A stretch of DNA of 64,000 bases from CAZWKQ01 sp964634005 (GTDB lineage: Bacteria > Bacteroidota > Bacteroidia > Bacteroidales > JACABE01): positions 1-64,000 of the forward strand of contig CAZWKQ010000009.1 of the NCBI GenBank assembly GCA_964634005.1, read 5' to 3'. Both the position numbers and the translations under genes were made by a program. The notes under the pieces are model-generated. The model did not search any database and was not told where the DNA came from. It saw nothing but the letters and a program-made list of their open reading frames with translations. Positions within the stretch are counted from its first letter, which is position 1. Each line of letters starts with the position of its first letter. Below are positions 8,562 through 18,209 of the stretch, piece after piece.

Positions 8562-11105
8562 ATGGATTCAAAATTTTCTCAAAGAGTTAAAGATGTACTG
8601 GCATTTAGTAGAGAGGAAGCTATTAGATTAGGTAATGATTATATTGGTATAGAGCATCTTATGTTGGGAATAATTAGAGATGGTGAAGGTATAGCTGTAC
8701 AAATATTATCCTACCTTGATGTTGATTTGAATGAGTTGAAAAGAAAAATTGAAGATACAATAAGTAAGTTTGAAAAGCCGAAAATAAGAGAATATGAAAA
8801 TTTATCTTTGGTAAAACAAGCCGAAAAGGCACTTAAAATTACTTATTTAGAAGCTAAATCTTTAAAAAGCGATATTATAGGAACAGAACATTTATTGCTT
8901 GCAATATTGAAAGATGAAGAAAATCTTGTAAGTAAAATTTTAAAGCAAAAGAAAATAACTTACAAAGCCGTTTATGAGCAACTTCAGAATACATCCGATA
9001 TAAAAGATGATGACATTCCTTCAAGTCCGAGAAGCGAATTACCTGGTGATTATTCAAATGATCCTGAAGAAGAATCGAGGCCTTATACACCAAGAAAATC
9101 TGATTCTAAGTCTAAAACACCTGTTCTTGATAATTTTGGCAGGGATTTGACTAAAGCTGCCGAAGAAGGCAGATTAGACCCAATAGTGGGCAGGACAAAA
9201 GAGTTGGAAAGAATAGCACAAATTTTAAGCAGAAGGAAGAAAAACAACCCTATTTTAATCGGAGAGCCGGGGGTTGGAAAATCAGCTATAGCAGAAGGAC
9301 TTGCATTGAGGATAGTACAGCGAAAAGTATCAAGAGCCTTATTTAATAAGCGTTTGTTAACCCTCGATTTGGCTTCATTGGTTGCAGGTACAAAATACAG
9401 AGGTCAATTTGAAGAAAGAATGAAAGCTGTCCTTAATGAACTTGAAAAGAACCCCGATATTATATTGTTTATTGATGAAATACACACTATAGTAGGTGCC
9501 GGAAATGCTTCAGGCTCTCTTGATGCCTCCAATATGTTTAAGCCTGCATTAGCCAGAGGCGAAATACAATGTATTGGTGCTACTACTCTCGACGAATATC
9601 GTCAATACATTGAAAAAGACGGAGCTTTGGAAAGAAGATTTCAGAAAGTAATGGTAGAAGCTACAACTCCGGAAGAAACCATTGAAATCTTAAATAATAT
9701 CAAAGTAAAATACGAAGATCATCATTTAGTTACTTATACCGATGAGGCTATAAAAGCATGTGTATATTTAACTAATCGTTATATCAGCGACAGATACTTA
9801 CCTGATAAGGCTATAGATGCACTCGATGAAGCCGGTTCAAGAGTTCATATCTCTAATATAAATGTTCCTCCTGAAATTATTGAAATAGAAAACCTTATTG
9901 AAGAAGTTAAAGGGCAGAAACTTAAAGCCATTAGCATACAAAAGTTTGAGGAAGCTGCTAAATATAGAGACGAGGAGAAAAAATTAATCGAAAAGCTTGA
10001 AGCAGCTAAAAAGAAGTGGGAAGAAGATGCCCAAAAGCACAGAGAATTGGTTACCGAAGAAAATGTTGCTGATGTAGTAGCCATGATGACAGGTGTGCCT
10101 GTTCAAAGAATAGCTCAAAATGAAGGCGAACGATTATTAAAAATGGAAAGCGAGCTTGAAGGAACTGTCATTGGCCAAAACGAAGCAATTAGAAAAGTCG
10201 TAAAAGCTATCAGAAGAAATAGAGCCGGATTAAAAGACCCCAACAAGCCAATAGGAACTTTTATTTTCTTAGGGCCTACAGGTGTCGGGAAAACTTATCT
10301 TGCAAAAGTACTTGCAAAATATATGTTCGACACCGAAAATGCTTTAATAAGAATTGATATGAGCGAATATATGGAAAAATTCGCTGTTTCCCGCTTAATT
10401 GGTGCACCACCGGGATATGTGGGTTATGAAGAAGGCGGTCAACTGACAGAAAAAGTTAGGCGAAAACCCTATTCAATAGTTTTATTGGATGAAATCGAAA
10501 AAGCTCATCCCGATGTGTTCCATTTATTACTACAAGTACTTGACGATGGACAATTAACCGACAGTTTGGGCAGAAAAGTCGATTTTAAAAATACAATTGT
10601 CATAATGACCTCAAATATCGGCTCAAGACAACTTAAAGATTTTGGGCAAGGTGTTGGGTTTAACACTTCTGCTCGTATTTCGAATAAAGCAAGTTTTGCT
10701 CAAGGTGTTATCGAAAATGCTCTTAAAAAAGCATTTGCTCCTGAATTTTTGAATAGAATTGATGATATAATTATTTTCGAGCAACTAGAACGTGAAGATA
10801 TTCATAAAATCATTGATCTTGAGTTAGCTCATTTATTTGAAAGAATCAATAAATTGGGTTATAAAATCAATATTTCTACCGAAACAAAAGACTTCCTTAT
10901 CGAAAAAGGCTGGGATGCTCAATTTGGCGCCCGTCCTTTGAAAAGAGCCATTCAAAAGTATATCGAAGATTTGGTAGCTGAAGAAATTATTAAAACTAAG
11001 CTCAATCCTGATGATATTATTAATGTTGAATACGATAAGGAAAAAGATGATGTTTTTGTAAATATTATTAAATCGGAAGAAAAAACTGAAAAGAAAAAAT
11101 CATAA
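8562..11105 (+). CDS. clpC: ATP-dependent Clp protease ATP-binding subunit ClpC
   Basis: An AAA+ unfoldase that feeds substrates to ClpP. The 847-residue protein shows a double Clp-N domain (1-145), the first AAA module with Walker A GEPGVGKSA (about 234) and Walker B LFIDEIHT, a UVR-type middle segment (KFEEAAKYRDEEKKLIEKLE, about 460) that distinguishes ClpC from ClpB, the second AAA module with GPTGVGKTY (about 571), and a ClpB/C D2-small domain. The upstream region has a TATTTTTG box at 8464-8471 that fits the Bacteroidota -7 consensus, but I see no well-spaced -33 element. The stop overlaps the stop of the convergent DciA-like gene by 6 bp. Confidence 0.96.
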   Translation: MDSKFSQRVKDVLAFSREEAIRLGNDYIGIEHLMLGIIRDGEGIAVQILSYLDVDLNELKRKIEDTISKFEKPKIREYENLSLVKQAEKALKITYLEAKSLKSDIIGTEHLLLAILKDEENLVSKILKQKKITYKAVYEQLQNTSDIKDDDIPSSPRSELPGDYSNDPEEESRPYTPRKSDSKSKTPVLDNFGRDLTKAAEEGRLDPIVGRTKELERIAQILSRRKKNNPILIGEPGVGKSAIAEGLALRIVQRKVSRALFNKRLLTLDLASLVAGTKYRGQFEERMKAVLNELEKNPDIILFIDEIHTIVGAGNASGSLDASNMFKPALARGEIQCIGATTLDEYRQYIEKDGALERRFQKVMVEATTPEETIEILNNIKVKYEDHHLVTYTDEAIKACVYLTNRYISDRYLPDKAIDALDEAGSRVHISNINVPPEIIEIENLIEEVKGQKLKAISIQKFEEAAKYRDEEKKLIEKLEAAKKKWEEDAQKHRELVTEENVADVVAMMTGVPVQRIAQNEGERLLKMESELEGTVIGQNEAIRKVVKAIRRNRAGLKDPNKPIGTFIFLGPTGVGKTYLAKVLAKYMFDTENALIRIDMSEYMEKFAVSRLIGAPPGYVGYEEGGQLTEKVRRKPYSIVLLDEIEKAHPDVFHLLLQVLDDGQLTDSLGRKVDFKNTIVIMTSNIGSRQLKDFGQGVGFNTSARISNKASFAQGVIENALKKAFAPEFLNRIDDIIIFEQLEREDIHKIIDLELAHLFERINKLGYKINISTETKDFLIEKGWDAQFGARPLKRAIQKYIEDLVAEEIIKTKLNPDDIINVEYDKEKDDVFVNIIKSEEKTEKKKS

Positions 11106-11396
11106 AAACACTATATCTTCCAATATATTATCACCTACTTCATTATTAAGGTGTTTTATTAGTTTGCTTTTAGCATAAAACAATTCATTTTTCAATGAAG
11201 CCGAATCGACTTTAACGAATAGAATTTTATTTTTGATGTATATCTTTTCGGTGTGTTTATCAATAATATCACCGCATACTTTTGCCCATGATTGAAGAAT
11301 TTTGGTTTGATCGACCTTTTTCTTGATTGCATATGTATTCAGGAGCTCTTCTATTGCTTCCTTTAAAGTGTATTCGTTAGATTTTTTTATAGTCAT
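11100..11396 (-). CDS. DUF721/DciA-like protein
   Basis: A 98-residue protein with the DUF721 fold: TLKEAIEELLNTY, a short helix with KILQSWAKVCGDII, and the strand KILFVKVDSASLKNEL. In other bacteria DciA of this family helps load the replicative helicase; members next to recF and gyrase genes are common. Its ATG overlaps the recF stop as ATGA (11393-11396), so its translation is likely coupled to recF. It is the last gene of the reverse operon. The specific role in this organism is inferred from family and position only. Confidence 0.8.
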   Translation of the reverse strand: MTIKKSNEYTLKEAIEELLNTYAIKKKVDQTKILQSWAKVCGDIIDKHTEKIYIKNKILFVKVDSASLKNELFYAKSKLIKHLNNEVGDNILEDIVFL

Positions 11397-12499
11397 AATT
11401 TTGAAATATTTCCGTTTTGAACCGAAAAAAATTGATGCAATATTTCATTTTTATTAAAAATGTTTTCAATTCTATCAAATTGAGTATCAGTAATAAAAAC
11501 TTGTTTAAAATTTTCCTCCGCAACGAGTTTCACTAATTGCTCAACTCTTTCGTTGTCGAGCTTATCGAAAATATCGTCTAATAATAAAATCGGCTTATAT
11601 CCCTTAATATTTTTTGTAAACTCGAATTGAGCAAGTTTTAATGCTACCAAAAAAGATTTTTGTTGGCCTTGCGAGCCGAATTTTTTTACCGGGAAACCAT
11701 TAATAATAAATTCTAAATCATCTTTGTGAATTCCCGAGGAAGTATATTGTAAATACCTGTCTTTTTCTAAGTTAGTTATTAATAATTCACCTAAATCATC
11801 ATTATTAAGCTGACTTACATAATTTACTTCAACTTTTTCTTTATGGTTTGAAATGAGCAAATAATATTTTTGAAAAAGAGGCAAAAATTCAGATATAAAT
11901 TCTTTTCTTTTTTCGTAAATGTTTTCGCCGTATTTAATCAGCTGACTATCCCAAATTTCCAAGCTGTCGTCCGAAAACTTATTGGTGTTTGCAATTGTTT
12001 TCAATAAGTAATTTCGCTGCTGAAGAGCTTTATTGTAGTTAATTAAATCATCAAGGTAAATTCTATCGAATTGTGAAATAACAGAATCGAGATACTTTCT
12101 CCTAACTTCACTTCCGTCGTTTATCAAATCGCTATCGTAAGGCGATATCATTATAAGTGGAATAGAGCCGATATGGTCTGCTAAACGGTCGTATTCTTTA
12201 TTATTGAATTTAAAAACTTTTCTTGAGTTTTTTTTCTGAATACAACTTACATTATCTTCCCTTTCAATACCTCGGTAATATTTTCCGTGAATTGAGAAAA
12301 AGTCAGCGTTATGATTAATATTTTGGTTATCAATTAAATTGAAAAAACTTTTACAATATGATAGATAATAAACTGCATCTAAAAGATTAGTTTTTCCTGT
12401 CCCGTTATTACCAATAAAGCAATTAATTTTTTCGCACAATTCAATATCAGCGTTTAAAATATTTTTAAAGTTAGTTAACTGAAGACGTTTTAGATACAT
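11393..12499 (-). CDS. recF: DNA replication and repair protein RecF
   Basis: An SMC-like ATPase that helps load RecA at gaps. The 368-residue protein has Walker A NCFIGNNGTGKTNLLDAVYY, the ABC signature region FGSQGQQKSFLVALKLAQ and Walker B KPILLLDDIFDKLD, all in the family order and at normal length. It lies 3 bp after ispH and overlaps the next gene by 4 bp. Close packing implies one transcript for the GreA-like gene, ispH, recF and the DciA-like gene. Confidence 0.95.
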   Translation of the reverse strand: MYLKRLQLTNFKNILNADIELCEKINCFIGNNGTGKTNLLDAVYYLSYCKSFFNLIDNQNINHNADFFSIHGKYYRGIEREDNVSCIQKKNSRKVFKFNNKEYDRLADHIGSIPLIMISPYDSDLINDGSEVRRKYLDSVISQFDRIYLDDLINYNKALQQRNYLLKTIANTNKFSDDSLEIWDSQLIKYGENIYEKRKEFISEFLPLFQKYYLLISNHKEKVEVNYVSQLNNDDLGELLITNLEKDRYLQYTSSGIHKDDLEFIINGFPVKKFGSQGQQKSFLVALKLAQFEFTKNIKGYKPILLLDDIFDKLDNERVEQLVKLVAEENFKQVFITDTQFDRIENIFNKNEILHQFFSVQNGNISKL

Positions 12500-12502
12500 A
12501 AA

Positions 12503-13375
12503 CTAAAGTTCTTTGATAAAATTAACAATATTTTCCATCAGCCACATAGGTGTCGAAGTAGCTCCACATACTCCAATGCTTTCGGCATTTTTAATCCATT
12601 CAATATTTAGGTCTTCTGCATTTGTAATTCTATAAGTTTTTTCGTTGACGCTTTTGCATAAATTGAATAAATACTGTCCGTTTGAACTTTTCTGACCGCT
12701 GACAAATATAATTACATCGTATTTTTTCGAAAATTCTATCAATTCTTTTGAACGGTTTGATACCTGCCTGCAAATGGTATCGTGTGAAATAAAAAAGTTA
12801 TTATCGATAGATTGTGATAATTTCGTTCTATCATTTATTATTGTTACGATTTTTTTAAATTCGTCAATACTTTTAGTAGTTTGAGAGTAGAGTCTTATTG
12901 GTTTAGAAAAGTCGATTTTCGAAATTTCGGTTTCGTTATCAACAACAATTGCCGAGTTATCGGTTTGTCCTAACAATCCAACTACTTCGGCATGACCATG
13001 TTTGCCGAAAATTACTATTTGACCTTTATTTTCTTTAATTTCTTCGTAGCTTTTTTTTATTTTTTTCTGAAGATTTAAAACTATAGGACAAGTTGCATCA
13101 ATGAGCGAAATATTATTTTCCAAAGCTATTTTATAAGTTTCGGGAGGCTCACCGTGAGCTCTTATTAATACTTTTACATTTCGTAATTTTTTAAATTCGT
13201 CGTAAGTAATTATTTTTAAACCTTTTTCTTCCAAGCGTTTAACTTCCATCTCATTATGTACTATATCTCCAATGCAAAACAAGATTTTACTGTTTTGAAG
13301 TTCTTTTTCGGCTATTTCAATTGCTCTGATAACACCGAAACAGTAGCCTGAGTTTTTGTCGATATCAACCTTCAT
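12503..13375 (-). CDS. ispH: 4-hydroxy-3-methylbut-2-enyl diphosphate reductase
   Basis: The last enzyme of the MEP isoprenoid pathway; it makes isopentenyl and dimethylallyl diphosphate with an iron-sulfur cluster. The 290-residue protein has the three cluster cysteines in NSGYCFGVIRA (Cys12), IDATCPIV and VCGATSTPMWLMENI, and the substrate motifs RAHGEPPE and IFGKHGHAEVVG. The start gives the usual family N-terminus. It lies 12 bp after the GreA-like gene and 3 bp before recF in a reverse operon. The presence of ispH implies the non-mevalonate route. Confidence 0.96.
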   Translation of the reverse strand: MKVDIDKNSGYCFGVIRAIEIAEKELQNSKILFCIGDIVHNEMEVKRLEEKGLKIITYDEFKKLRNVKVLIRAHGEPPETYKIALENNISLIDATCPIVLNLQKKIKKSYEEIKENKGQIVIFGKHGHAEVVGLLGQTDNSAIVVDNETEISKIDFSKPIRLYSQTTKSIDEFKKIVTIINDRTKLSQSIDNNFFISHDTICRQVSNRSKELIEFSKKYDVIIFVSGQKSSNGQYLFNLCKSVNEKTYRITNAEDLNIEWIKNAESIGVCGATSTPMWLMENIVNFIKEL

Positions 13376-13387
13376 ATTTGTTTCTTA

Positions 13388-13843
13388 CTAAAATATTTGT
13401 AATATTTTGAATGACTTTCCGTTGAAAACAAAATTATCGCCAACTTTCTTATCTTTTATTGAGCTATAAAAAGGCACACTTGTTGATATTGCGTAAATTG
13501 TATCATTTTCAAAAGTAATTTTTCCCAAACTGACAGATATAAACAGTTTTTGTACATCAGTTTCGACAAATGCACCCAAGCTAACATTCGAATAAATATT
13601 ATTCAAATTAATATTATTTAGAATTATTTGTTCATTTAATAATATTGCAAGTTGTTGAGAATACATATCTTTTTTTCTTAAGAGCTGTGTTCGAAAAGAA
13701 TCATATCTGTCTTTAGGTGGGCCGTATTCATTTGCAAGTTGTTGAGTTTCATCGATCAGATGTTTCAAATCTTCAATTTTTTTGCTATGAATTTGCAAAC
13801 AATGAGTAAAAAGTTTTTTCTTAAAGTCCAATGGATTTTCCAT
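13388..13843 (-). CDS. GreA/GreB-like coiled-coil protein
   Basis: A 151-residue protein with an N-terminal helical, probably coiled-coil half (about 1-80, charged heptads KKLFTHCLQIHSKKIEDLK) and a C-terminal beta-rich domain ending VGDNFVFNGKSFKILQIF. This two-part shape resembles GreA/GreB transcript-cleavage factors, whose C-terminal FKBP-like domain ends similarly. Proteins of this size are often labelled 3-oxoacyl-ACP synthase in Bacteroidota, but no thiolase motif is present and I consider that label wrong. It is the first gene of the ispH-recF operon. The function is an inference from shape. Confidence 0.6.
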   Translation of the reverse strand: MENPLDFKKKLFTHCLQIHSKKIEDLKHLIDETQQLANEYGPPKDRYDSFRTQLLRKKDMYSQQLAILLNEQIILNNINLNNIYSNVSLGAFVETDVQKLFISVSLGKITFENDTIYAISTSVPFYSSIKDKKVGDNFVFNGKSFKILQIF

Positions 13844-13941
13844 TCTAATTTTATAATTTTACAAAGTAATTACAAAGATAAATAATCGAAACAAAATATG
13901 CTTTACTAAATATTGAAAAGATAACAATTAATAGTATATAT

Positions 13942-14415
13942 ATGGATAGACAATTAGAATTAATGAGGGAAGCCATAAAACTTGCAGATGATAATTTAAT
14001 TAGCAAAAAAGGCGGCCCTTTTGGAGCAATAGTTGTAAAAGACGGAAAAATTGTCGGAAAAGGCAGTAATAGTGTTACTTCAACAAACGATCCTACTGCG
14101 CATGCAGAAATTAATGCCATAAGAGATGCTTGTAAAAATTTAAATACCTTTCAACTTGATGATTGTGAAATTTATACAAGTTGCGAACCTTGTCCTATGT
14201 GTTTAGGTGCAATTTATTGGGCGAGACCCAAAAAAGTTTTTTTTGCTGCTTCAAAACATGATGCTTCGGAAGCAGGGTTCGACGACTCTTTTATTTACGA
14301 CGAAATAAAATTGCCTTACGAGGAAAGAAAGATACCGGCAACTCAAATTCTTCAAGACGAAGCAAAAATTGTATTTGAAAAATGGATAAAACTTGAAAAT
14401 AAAATTGAATATTAA
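13942..14415 (+). CDS. guaD: Guanine deaminase (cytidine-deaminase fold)
   Basis: This enzyme hydrolyses guanine to xanthine and ammonia. The 157-residue protein has the zinc-binding signature of the deaminase fold, HAEINAIRDA and PCPMCLGAIYWARP. The C-terminal part AGFDDSFIYDEI matches the GuaD branch (as in Bacillus subtilis GuaD) rather than the tRNA adenosine deaminase TadA, which lacks that ending. A TadA role is less likely but cannot be excluded by eye. It is divergent from the GreA-like gene across 98 bp and is followed closely by the di-heme peroxidase gene. Confidence 0.88.
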   Translation: MDRQLELMREAIKLADDNLISKKGGPFGAIVVKDGKIVGKGSNSVTSTNDPTAHAEINAIRDACKNLNTFQLDDCEIYTSCEPCPMCLGAIYWARPKKVFFAASKHDASEAGFDDSFIYDEIKLPYEERKIPATQILQDEAKIVFEKWIKLENKIEY

Positions 14416-14443
14416 ATTGAATTTTAATTCGAAACATTAGGTG

Positions 14444-15637
14444 ATGAAAATAAATAAAGTAAGTTTTATTTATTACATAATTTCGGTTTTATTGATAAGT
14501 TTAATCTTTTCTTGTAAAAAAGAAATTTCCATAAATGACAATAAACACAAAGCAACACCTTATCAAATAAAAATTCCGAAATATTTTCCCACATCATTAA
14601 ATATTCCGGAAGATAATCCTATGACTTACGAAGGGATTAGATTAGGTAGATATTTGTTTTATGATGGAAGATTATCGGGAAGAACTCACCCTGATTCACT
14701 TATTAGTTGCGGAACATGCCATGTTCAATCGAATGGTTTCGAATGTGGAATTGATAATCCAAGATTTCCGGGAGGAAAAACTTTTGGTTTGACAGGAATA
14801 CCAACCCCCCATTATATGATGCCTCTTGTTAATCTTGTATTCAATCACAACGGATATTTATGGAATGGTTTAATTTCGTCCGAAAATAATAATTTGGGAA
14901 ATCCTAATTACGGTGTACCAGCTAATCCGCAGTATCATTACAGAAACCTTGAATCATTAGTTTGGATGGCAATAGCTGCACCGCATGAATTTAATGGCAA
15001 TATTGAACGAACAGTTAAGACTATAGCTTCAATACCAATATATCCGCCTATGTTCAAAGCAGCGTTTGGAACTGAAGAAGTAACTTACGACAGAATAAGT
15101 AAAGCCATAGCTCAATTTGTCAGAACATTAATATCATCAAACAGTAAATTTGATAAATACTTAAGAGGTGAAACTAATTTGACAAGCGATGAGCTGATGG
15201 GCTATGTTTTATTTACCACAGAAAATGGAGCCGATTGCTTCCATTGCCATGGAGGTGCCGGTAATATTTTATTTACTACAAATTTATTTTATAATAATGG
15301 GAAAGACTCTGTTTTTAATGATATCAGAGATAGATTCTTTGTTACAGGTGATATCAAAGACAAAGGAGCATATAAAGCCCCTACCCTACGCAATATAATG
15401 CTTACAGCACCTTATATGCACGATGGAAGGTATAAAACAATTGATGAAGTCATTGATTTCTACAGCAGCGGATTAATTGTTTCGCCTTATGTTAATCCGT
15501 TGATGCATCATGTCAATAATGGTGGAGTACAGTTAACACAAAATCAAAAGAAACAACTTAAAGCTTTTTTAAATACACTAACCGACTATGATTTTATTTC
15601 TGATACTAATTTTTCTAAACCGTTAGATTTGCCGTAA
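14444..15637 (+). CDS. Di-heme cytochrome c peroxidase (CCP/MauG family) lipoprotein
   Basis: Reduces hydrogen peroxide with electrons from cytochrome c, or carries out a related MauG-type oxidation. A lipoprotein signal (LLISLIFSCKK) suggests it is anchored on the periplasmic face of a membrane. Two c-type heme sites are seen, CGTCH (about residue 92) and CFHCH (about residue 270), with the family segments RLGRYLFYDGRLSG before the first and APTLRNIMLTAPYMHDGR after the second. I chose ATG at 14444; a GTG one codon earlier is also in frame. It starts 28 bp after guaD and ends 7 bp before the convergent reverse gene. Confidence 0.9.
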   Translation: MKINKVSFIYYIISVLLISLIFSCKKEISINDNKHKATPYQIKIPKYFPTSLNIPEDNPMTYEGIRLGRYLFYDGRLSGRTHPDSLISCGTCHVQSNGFECGIDNPRFPGGKTFGLTGIPTPHYMMPLVNLVFNHNGYLWNGLISSENNNLGNPNYGVPANPQYHYRNLESLVWMAIAAPHEFNGNIERTVKTIASIPIYPPMFKAAFGTEEVTYDRISKAIAQFVRTLISSNSKFDKYLRGETNLTSDELMGYVLFTTENGADCFHCHGGAGNILFTTNLFYNNGKDSVFNDIRDRFFVTGDIKDKGAYKAPTLRNIMLTAPYMHDGRYKTIDEVIDFYSSGLIVSPYVNPLMHHVNNGGVQLTQNQKKQLKAFLNTLTDYDFISDTNFSKPLDLP

Positions 15638-15644
15638 TGATTAA

Positions 15645-17039
15645 TTATTGCATATTTGAAGTTGCTAATCGATAAAGGTTGAAAAGAAGCATATAATCCA
15701 ATCCGTTATAATTACCCAAAATTCCTTCGTTAATACCGTTTTGTGTATTTTTTTTATGATGCCATTTGTATGAAGATGCCCAGCCTGTATTGTACGGACA
15801 ATTGTTTTTACCGTAATTGTAAGTTCCGCCAAATGGAGCATTATTAAGCTGTTCCTTTGTCTTTTCAATCAATGGTTTAATTTTATAAGTTTTATCATGC
15901 AAAAAAGCCCAGTATAAAGCATAAAAAGTATCCCAATCTTGTTTTTTTGTTTTCGATTTTATTCCAAAATAAGTAGTATTAATTTTAAAAAATAAGCCTA
16001 TTATCGGTATTGTAGCCCTCCATGAGTCTCCCATTGCTGCAAGGGTAGTAATCATAGTAGTATTATCGGGATTAGGGCCGGCAACAAACTGTCCGAATTG
16101 AAAAAATAATTCCTGCGGGTAACGTGTTATTTTTTTTAAGATATTATCATAATCTTTATCGAAAAATGATGCGGTTCTCATAAAACCATGTGCGTAAAAC
16201 CAACTTAAACCGCCCTGACTTGTCTTTAATCTTGTTCCGTCAGGTTTAAAAATAAACCACCTTGGAGATAAAAAACTTCCATAAATTCTGGATGAATTTC
16301 TGATATAAGTTATAACCTTGATTGCAATATCTTTTGCCGTATTTTTTTCGAAAGAGGTATCGGGTAAACATTTATAAACCAATGCCAATCCCAATAATAA
16401 TCCTATAGCTTCGTCCTGACTAAATACCTGAGGTATGCTGTCGCATTCCGAAATTTTATTAACCCATGCCGGTTGACCTGCATTAAGGTTTTCGAAACTA
16501 AATATTCCGTTTTTAAATTTAATTTTATTTTCAGGGCTTAGATTGTTGTTAAAATATTCCGATATACTGTCATTTCCCAAAAAATTACACGGAACATTTT
16601 CTCTGATAAAAAATCCGTCAAATGAATTCTCTTTTTTGTTGAAAAGGAAATTTTCCGATTTATCAAGATATTCAATAAACTGAAGTAGAGCCAATTTTAA
16701 TTCGTTTTTAGATGTTTTTGCTTTGTAAGTATCTGAAAAAGAATAAAGTTTATATTCTGTTGCCAGCATGCCTATGTAATAGCCGAAATATATCGAGTGT
16801 TGTCCGAAGTTCAAATCGTCGGCTCCCATATCGAAACGGTTTCTTATTCCAGCAATTTGACTTTCACCCCTGTTGGTACCGGGTTTAACAAAATATTGTA
16901 ATCTTTTTCTGTAATTATTATATTTTAATTGGTTAATGGAATCATTTTGAGAAAAAAGTTCTCTTAAAGGAAAAATAACTAATAAAGCTGACAATATGAA
17001 TATTAGCTTTTTAGTTGAATATAATTTTGAATTACACAT
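15645..17039 (-). CDS. Exported protein of unknown function, possible alpha/alpha toroid
   Basis: I do not recognise the family. The 464-residue protein starts with a basic stretch and a hydrophobic helix (KKLIFILSALLVIFPLRELF) ending at FSQ, so it is exported. The body is rich in Trp, Tyr and His with segments such as GADDLNFGQHSIYFGYYIGM, SQDEAIGLLLGLALVY and TSQGGLSWFYAHG, which recall helical toroid folds of glycoside hydrolases, but no diagnostic motif is seen. The start chosen at 17039 overlaps the ychF stop by 8 bp; an earlier in-frame ATG at 17063 would overlap by 32 bp. It is thus probably co-transcribed with ychF and sucD. The toroid idea is speculative. Confidence 0.7.
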   Translation of the reverse strand: MCNSKLYSTKKLIFILSALLVIFPLRELFSQNDSINQLKYNNYRKRLQYFVKPGTNRGESQIAGIRNRFDMGADDLNFGQHSIYFGYYIGMLATEYKLYSFSDTYKAKTSKNELKLALLQFIEYLDKSENFLFNKKENSFDGFFIRENVPCNFLGNDSISEYFNNNLSPENKIKFKNGIFSFENLNAGQPAWVNKISECDSIPQVFSQDEAIGLLLGLALVYKCLPDTSFEKNTAKDIAIKVITYIRNSSRIYGSFLSPRWFIFKPDGTRLKTSQGGLSWFYAHGFMRTASFFDKDYDNILKKITRYPQELFFQFGQFVAGPNPDNTTMITTLAAMGDSWRATIPIIGLFFKINTTYFGIKSKTKKQDWDTFYALYWAFLHDKTYKIKPLIEKTKEQLNNAPFGGTYNYGKNNCPYNTGWASSYKWHHKKNTQNGINEGILGNYNGLDYMLLFNLYRLATSNMQ

Positions 17040-18129
17040 TGAAACGAATATGAAGGATATCACCGTCGGAAACTATGTAATTTTTACCTTCTACAAGTAA
17101 TTTTCCTGCATCTTTAACTTTAGCTTCGGAGCCGTATTTAATCATATCTTCGTACTTAATGACTTCGGCACGAATAAAACCTCTTTCTAAATCGCTGTGA
17201 ATAACACCCGCAGCTTGAGAAGCCGTCATCCCTTTTCTAATGGTCCATGCTCTGTTTTCCTTACCTCCTACCGTAAAAAATGAAATTAAATTCAGTAGAG
17301 AATATGCCGACCTGATAAGCTTATTAACTCCCGGTTCTGAAAGACCGTAATCTTTTAAAAATTCCAGTCTGTCCTCTTCGTTTTCTAATGCTGCAATATC
17401 GGCTTCCAATGCTGCGGCAATAACTAATACTTCAGTTTTTTCGTCTTTTACTGCTTGTTTGAAACTTTCAACATATTTATTCCCTGAGACAGCAGATTTA
17501 TCATCAACGTTACATACATACATAACAGGTTTTTCGGTCAGAAGAAACATATCATTAACCCATTTTCTGTCGTCTTCACTTATATTTAGAGTTCTTACAT
17601 TTTGAAACGATTCGAGATGATTTTTGTAAAGATTTAAAATTTCCAGTCCTTTTTTTGCGTCTTTATCACCCGCTTTGGCAGCTTTTTCGGTTTTTTGAAT
17701 TTTCCTTTCAATAACTTCCAAATCTTTTATTTGCAACTCCAAATCTATTATTTCTTTGTCTCTTACAGGATCAATTGAACCTTCGATGTGAGGCAAGTTT
17801 TCATCTTCGAAACATCTTAAAACGTGAATAATAGCATCAGTTTGTCTTATATCGGCAAGAAAAGCATTTCCAACACCTTCACCTTTATTCGAACCTTTGG
17901 CTAAGCCCGGAATATCAACAATTTCAACAGTTACGGGAACTACTTTGTCGGCTTTTATTATTTTGTCTAATTCAATTAAACGATTGTCGGGAACGTTTGC
18001 AGTTCCTATATTCGATTTATTTGTACTGTATGCAAAATTCGTAGTTTGAGCTTTTGTGTTTGAAATACAATTAAAAAGAGTTGTCTTTCCTACATTGGTT
18101 AAGCCTATAATTCCACATTTCAATGCCAT
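17032..18129 (-). CDS. ychF: Ribosome-binding ATPase YchF (Obg-like)
   Basis: A conserved P-loop ATPase of the Obg group that binds ribosomes and affects redox stress responses in other bacteria. The 365-residue protein has GLTNVGKTTLFN (Walker A), DIPGLAKGSNKGEGVGNAFL (G3 region) and the non-canonical G4 segment NVDD that goes with ATP rather than GTP preference. A coiled-coil insertion (about 130-180) and the C-terminal TGS domain (AWTIRKGMTASQAAGVIHSD) complete the family pattern. It lies 80 bp after sucD on the same strand. Confidence 0.96.
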   Translation of the reverse strand: MALKCGIIGLTNVGKTTLFNCISNTKAQTTNFAYSTNKSNIGTANVPDNRLIELDKIIKADKVVPVTVEIVDIPGLAKGSNKGEGVGNAFLADIRQTDAIIHVLRCFEDENLPHIEGSIDPVRDKEIIDLELQIKDLEVIERKIQKTEKAAKAGDKDAKKGLEILNLYKNHLESFQNVRTLNISEDDRKWVNDMFLLTEKPVMYVCNVDDKSAVSGNKYVESFKQAVKDEKTEVLVIAAALEADIAALENEEDRLEFLKDYGLSEPGVNKLIRSAYSLLNLISFFTVGGKENRAWTIRKGMTASQAAGVIHSDLERGFIRAEVIKYEDMIKYGSEAKVKDAGKLLVEGKNYIVSDGDILHIRFNV

Positions 18130-18209
18130 ATTATTAATGATTATTTGTTAAGGTAAATAGTAAGGTTAAACCTTGAAATTAATTAAATAAAAATGAAAAG
18201 AAATAAAAT

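Noticed and set aside
13388..13843. 3-oxoacyl-ACP synthase label for the 151-residue protein
   Set aside because: The protein lacks the thiolase fold and catalytic Cys-His-His and is far too short; the GreA-like shape fits better.
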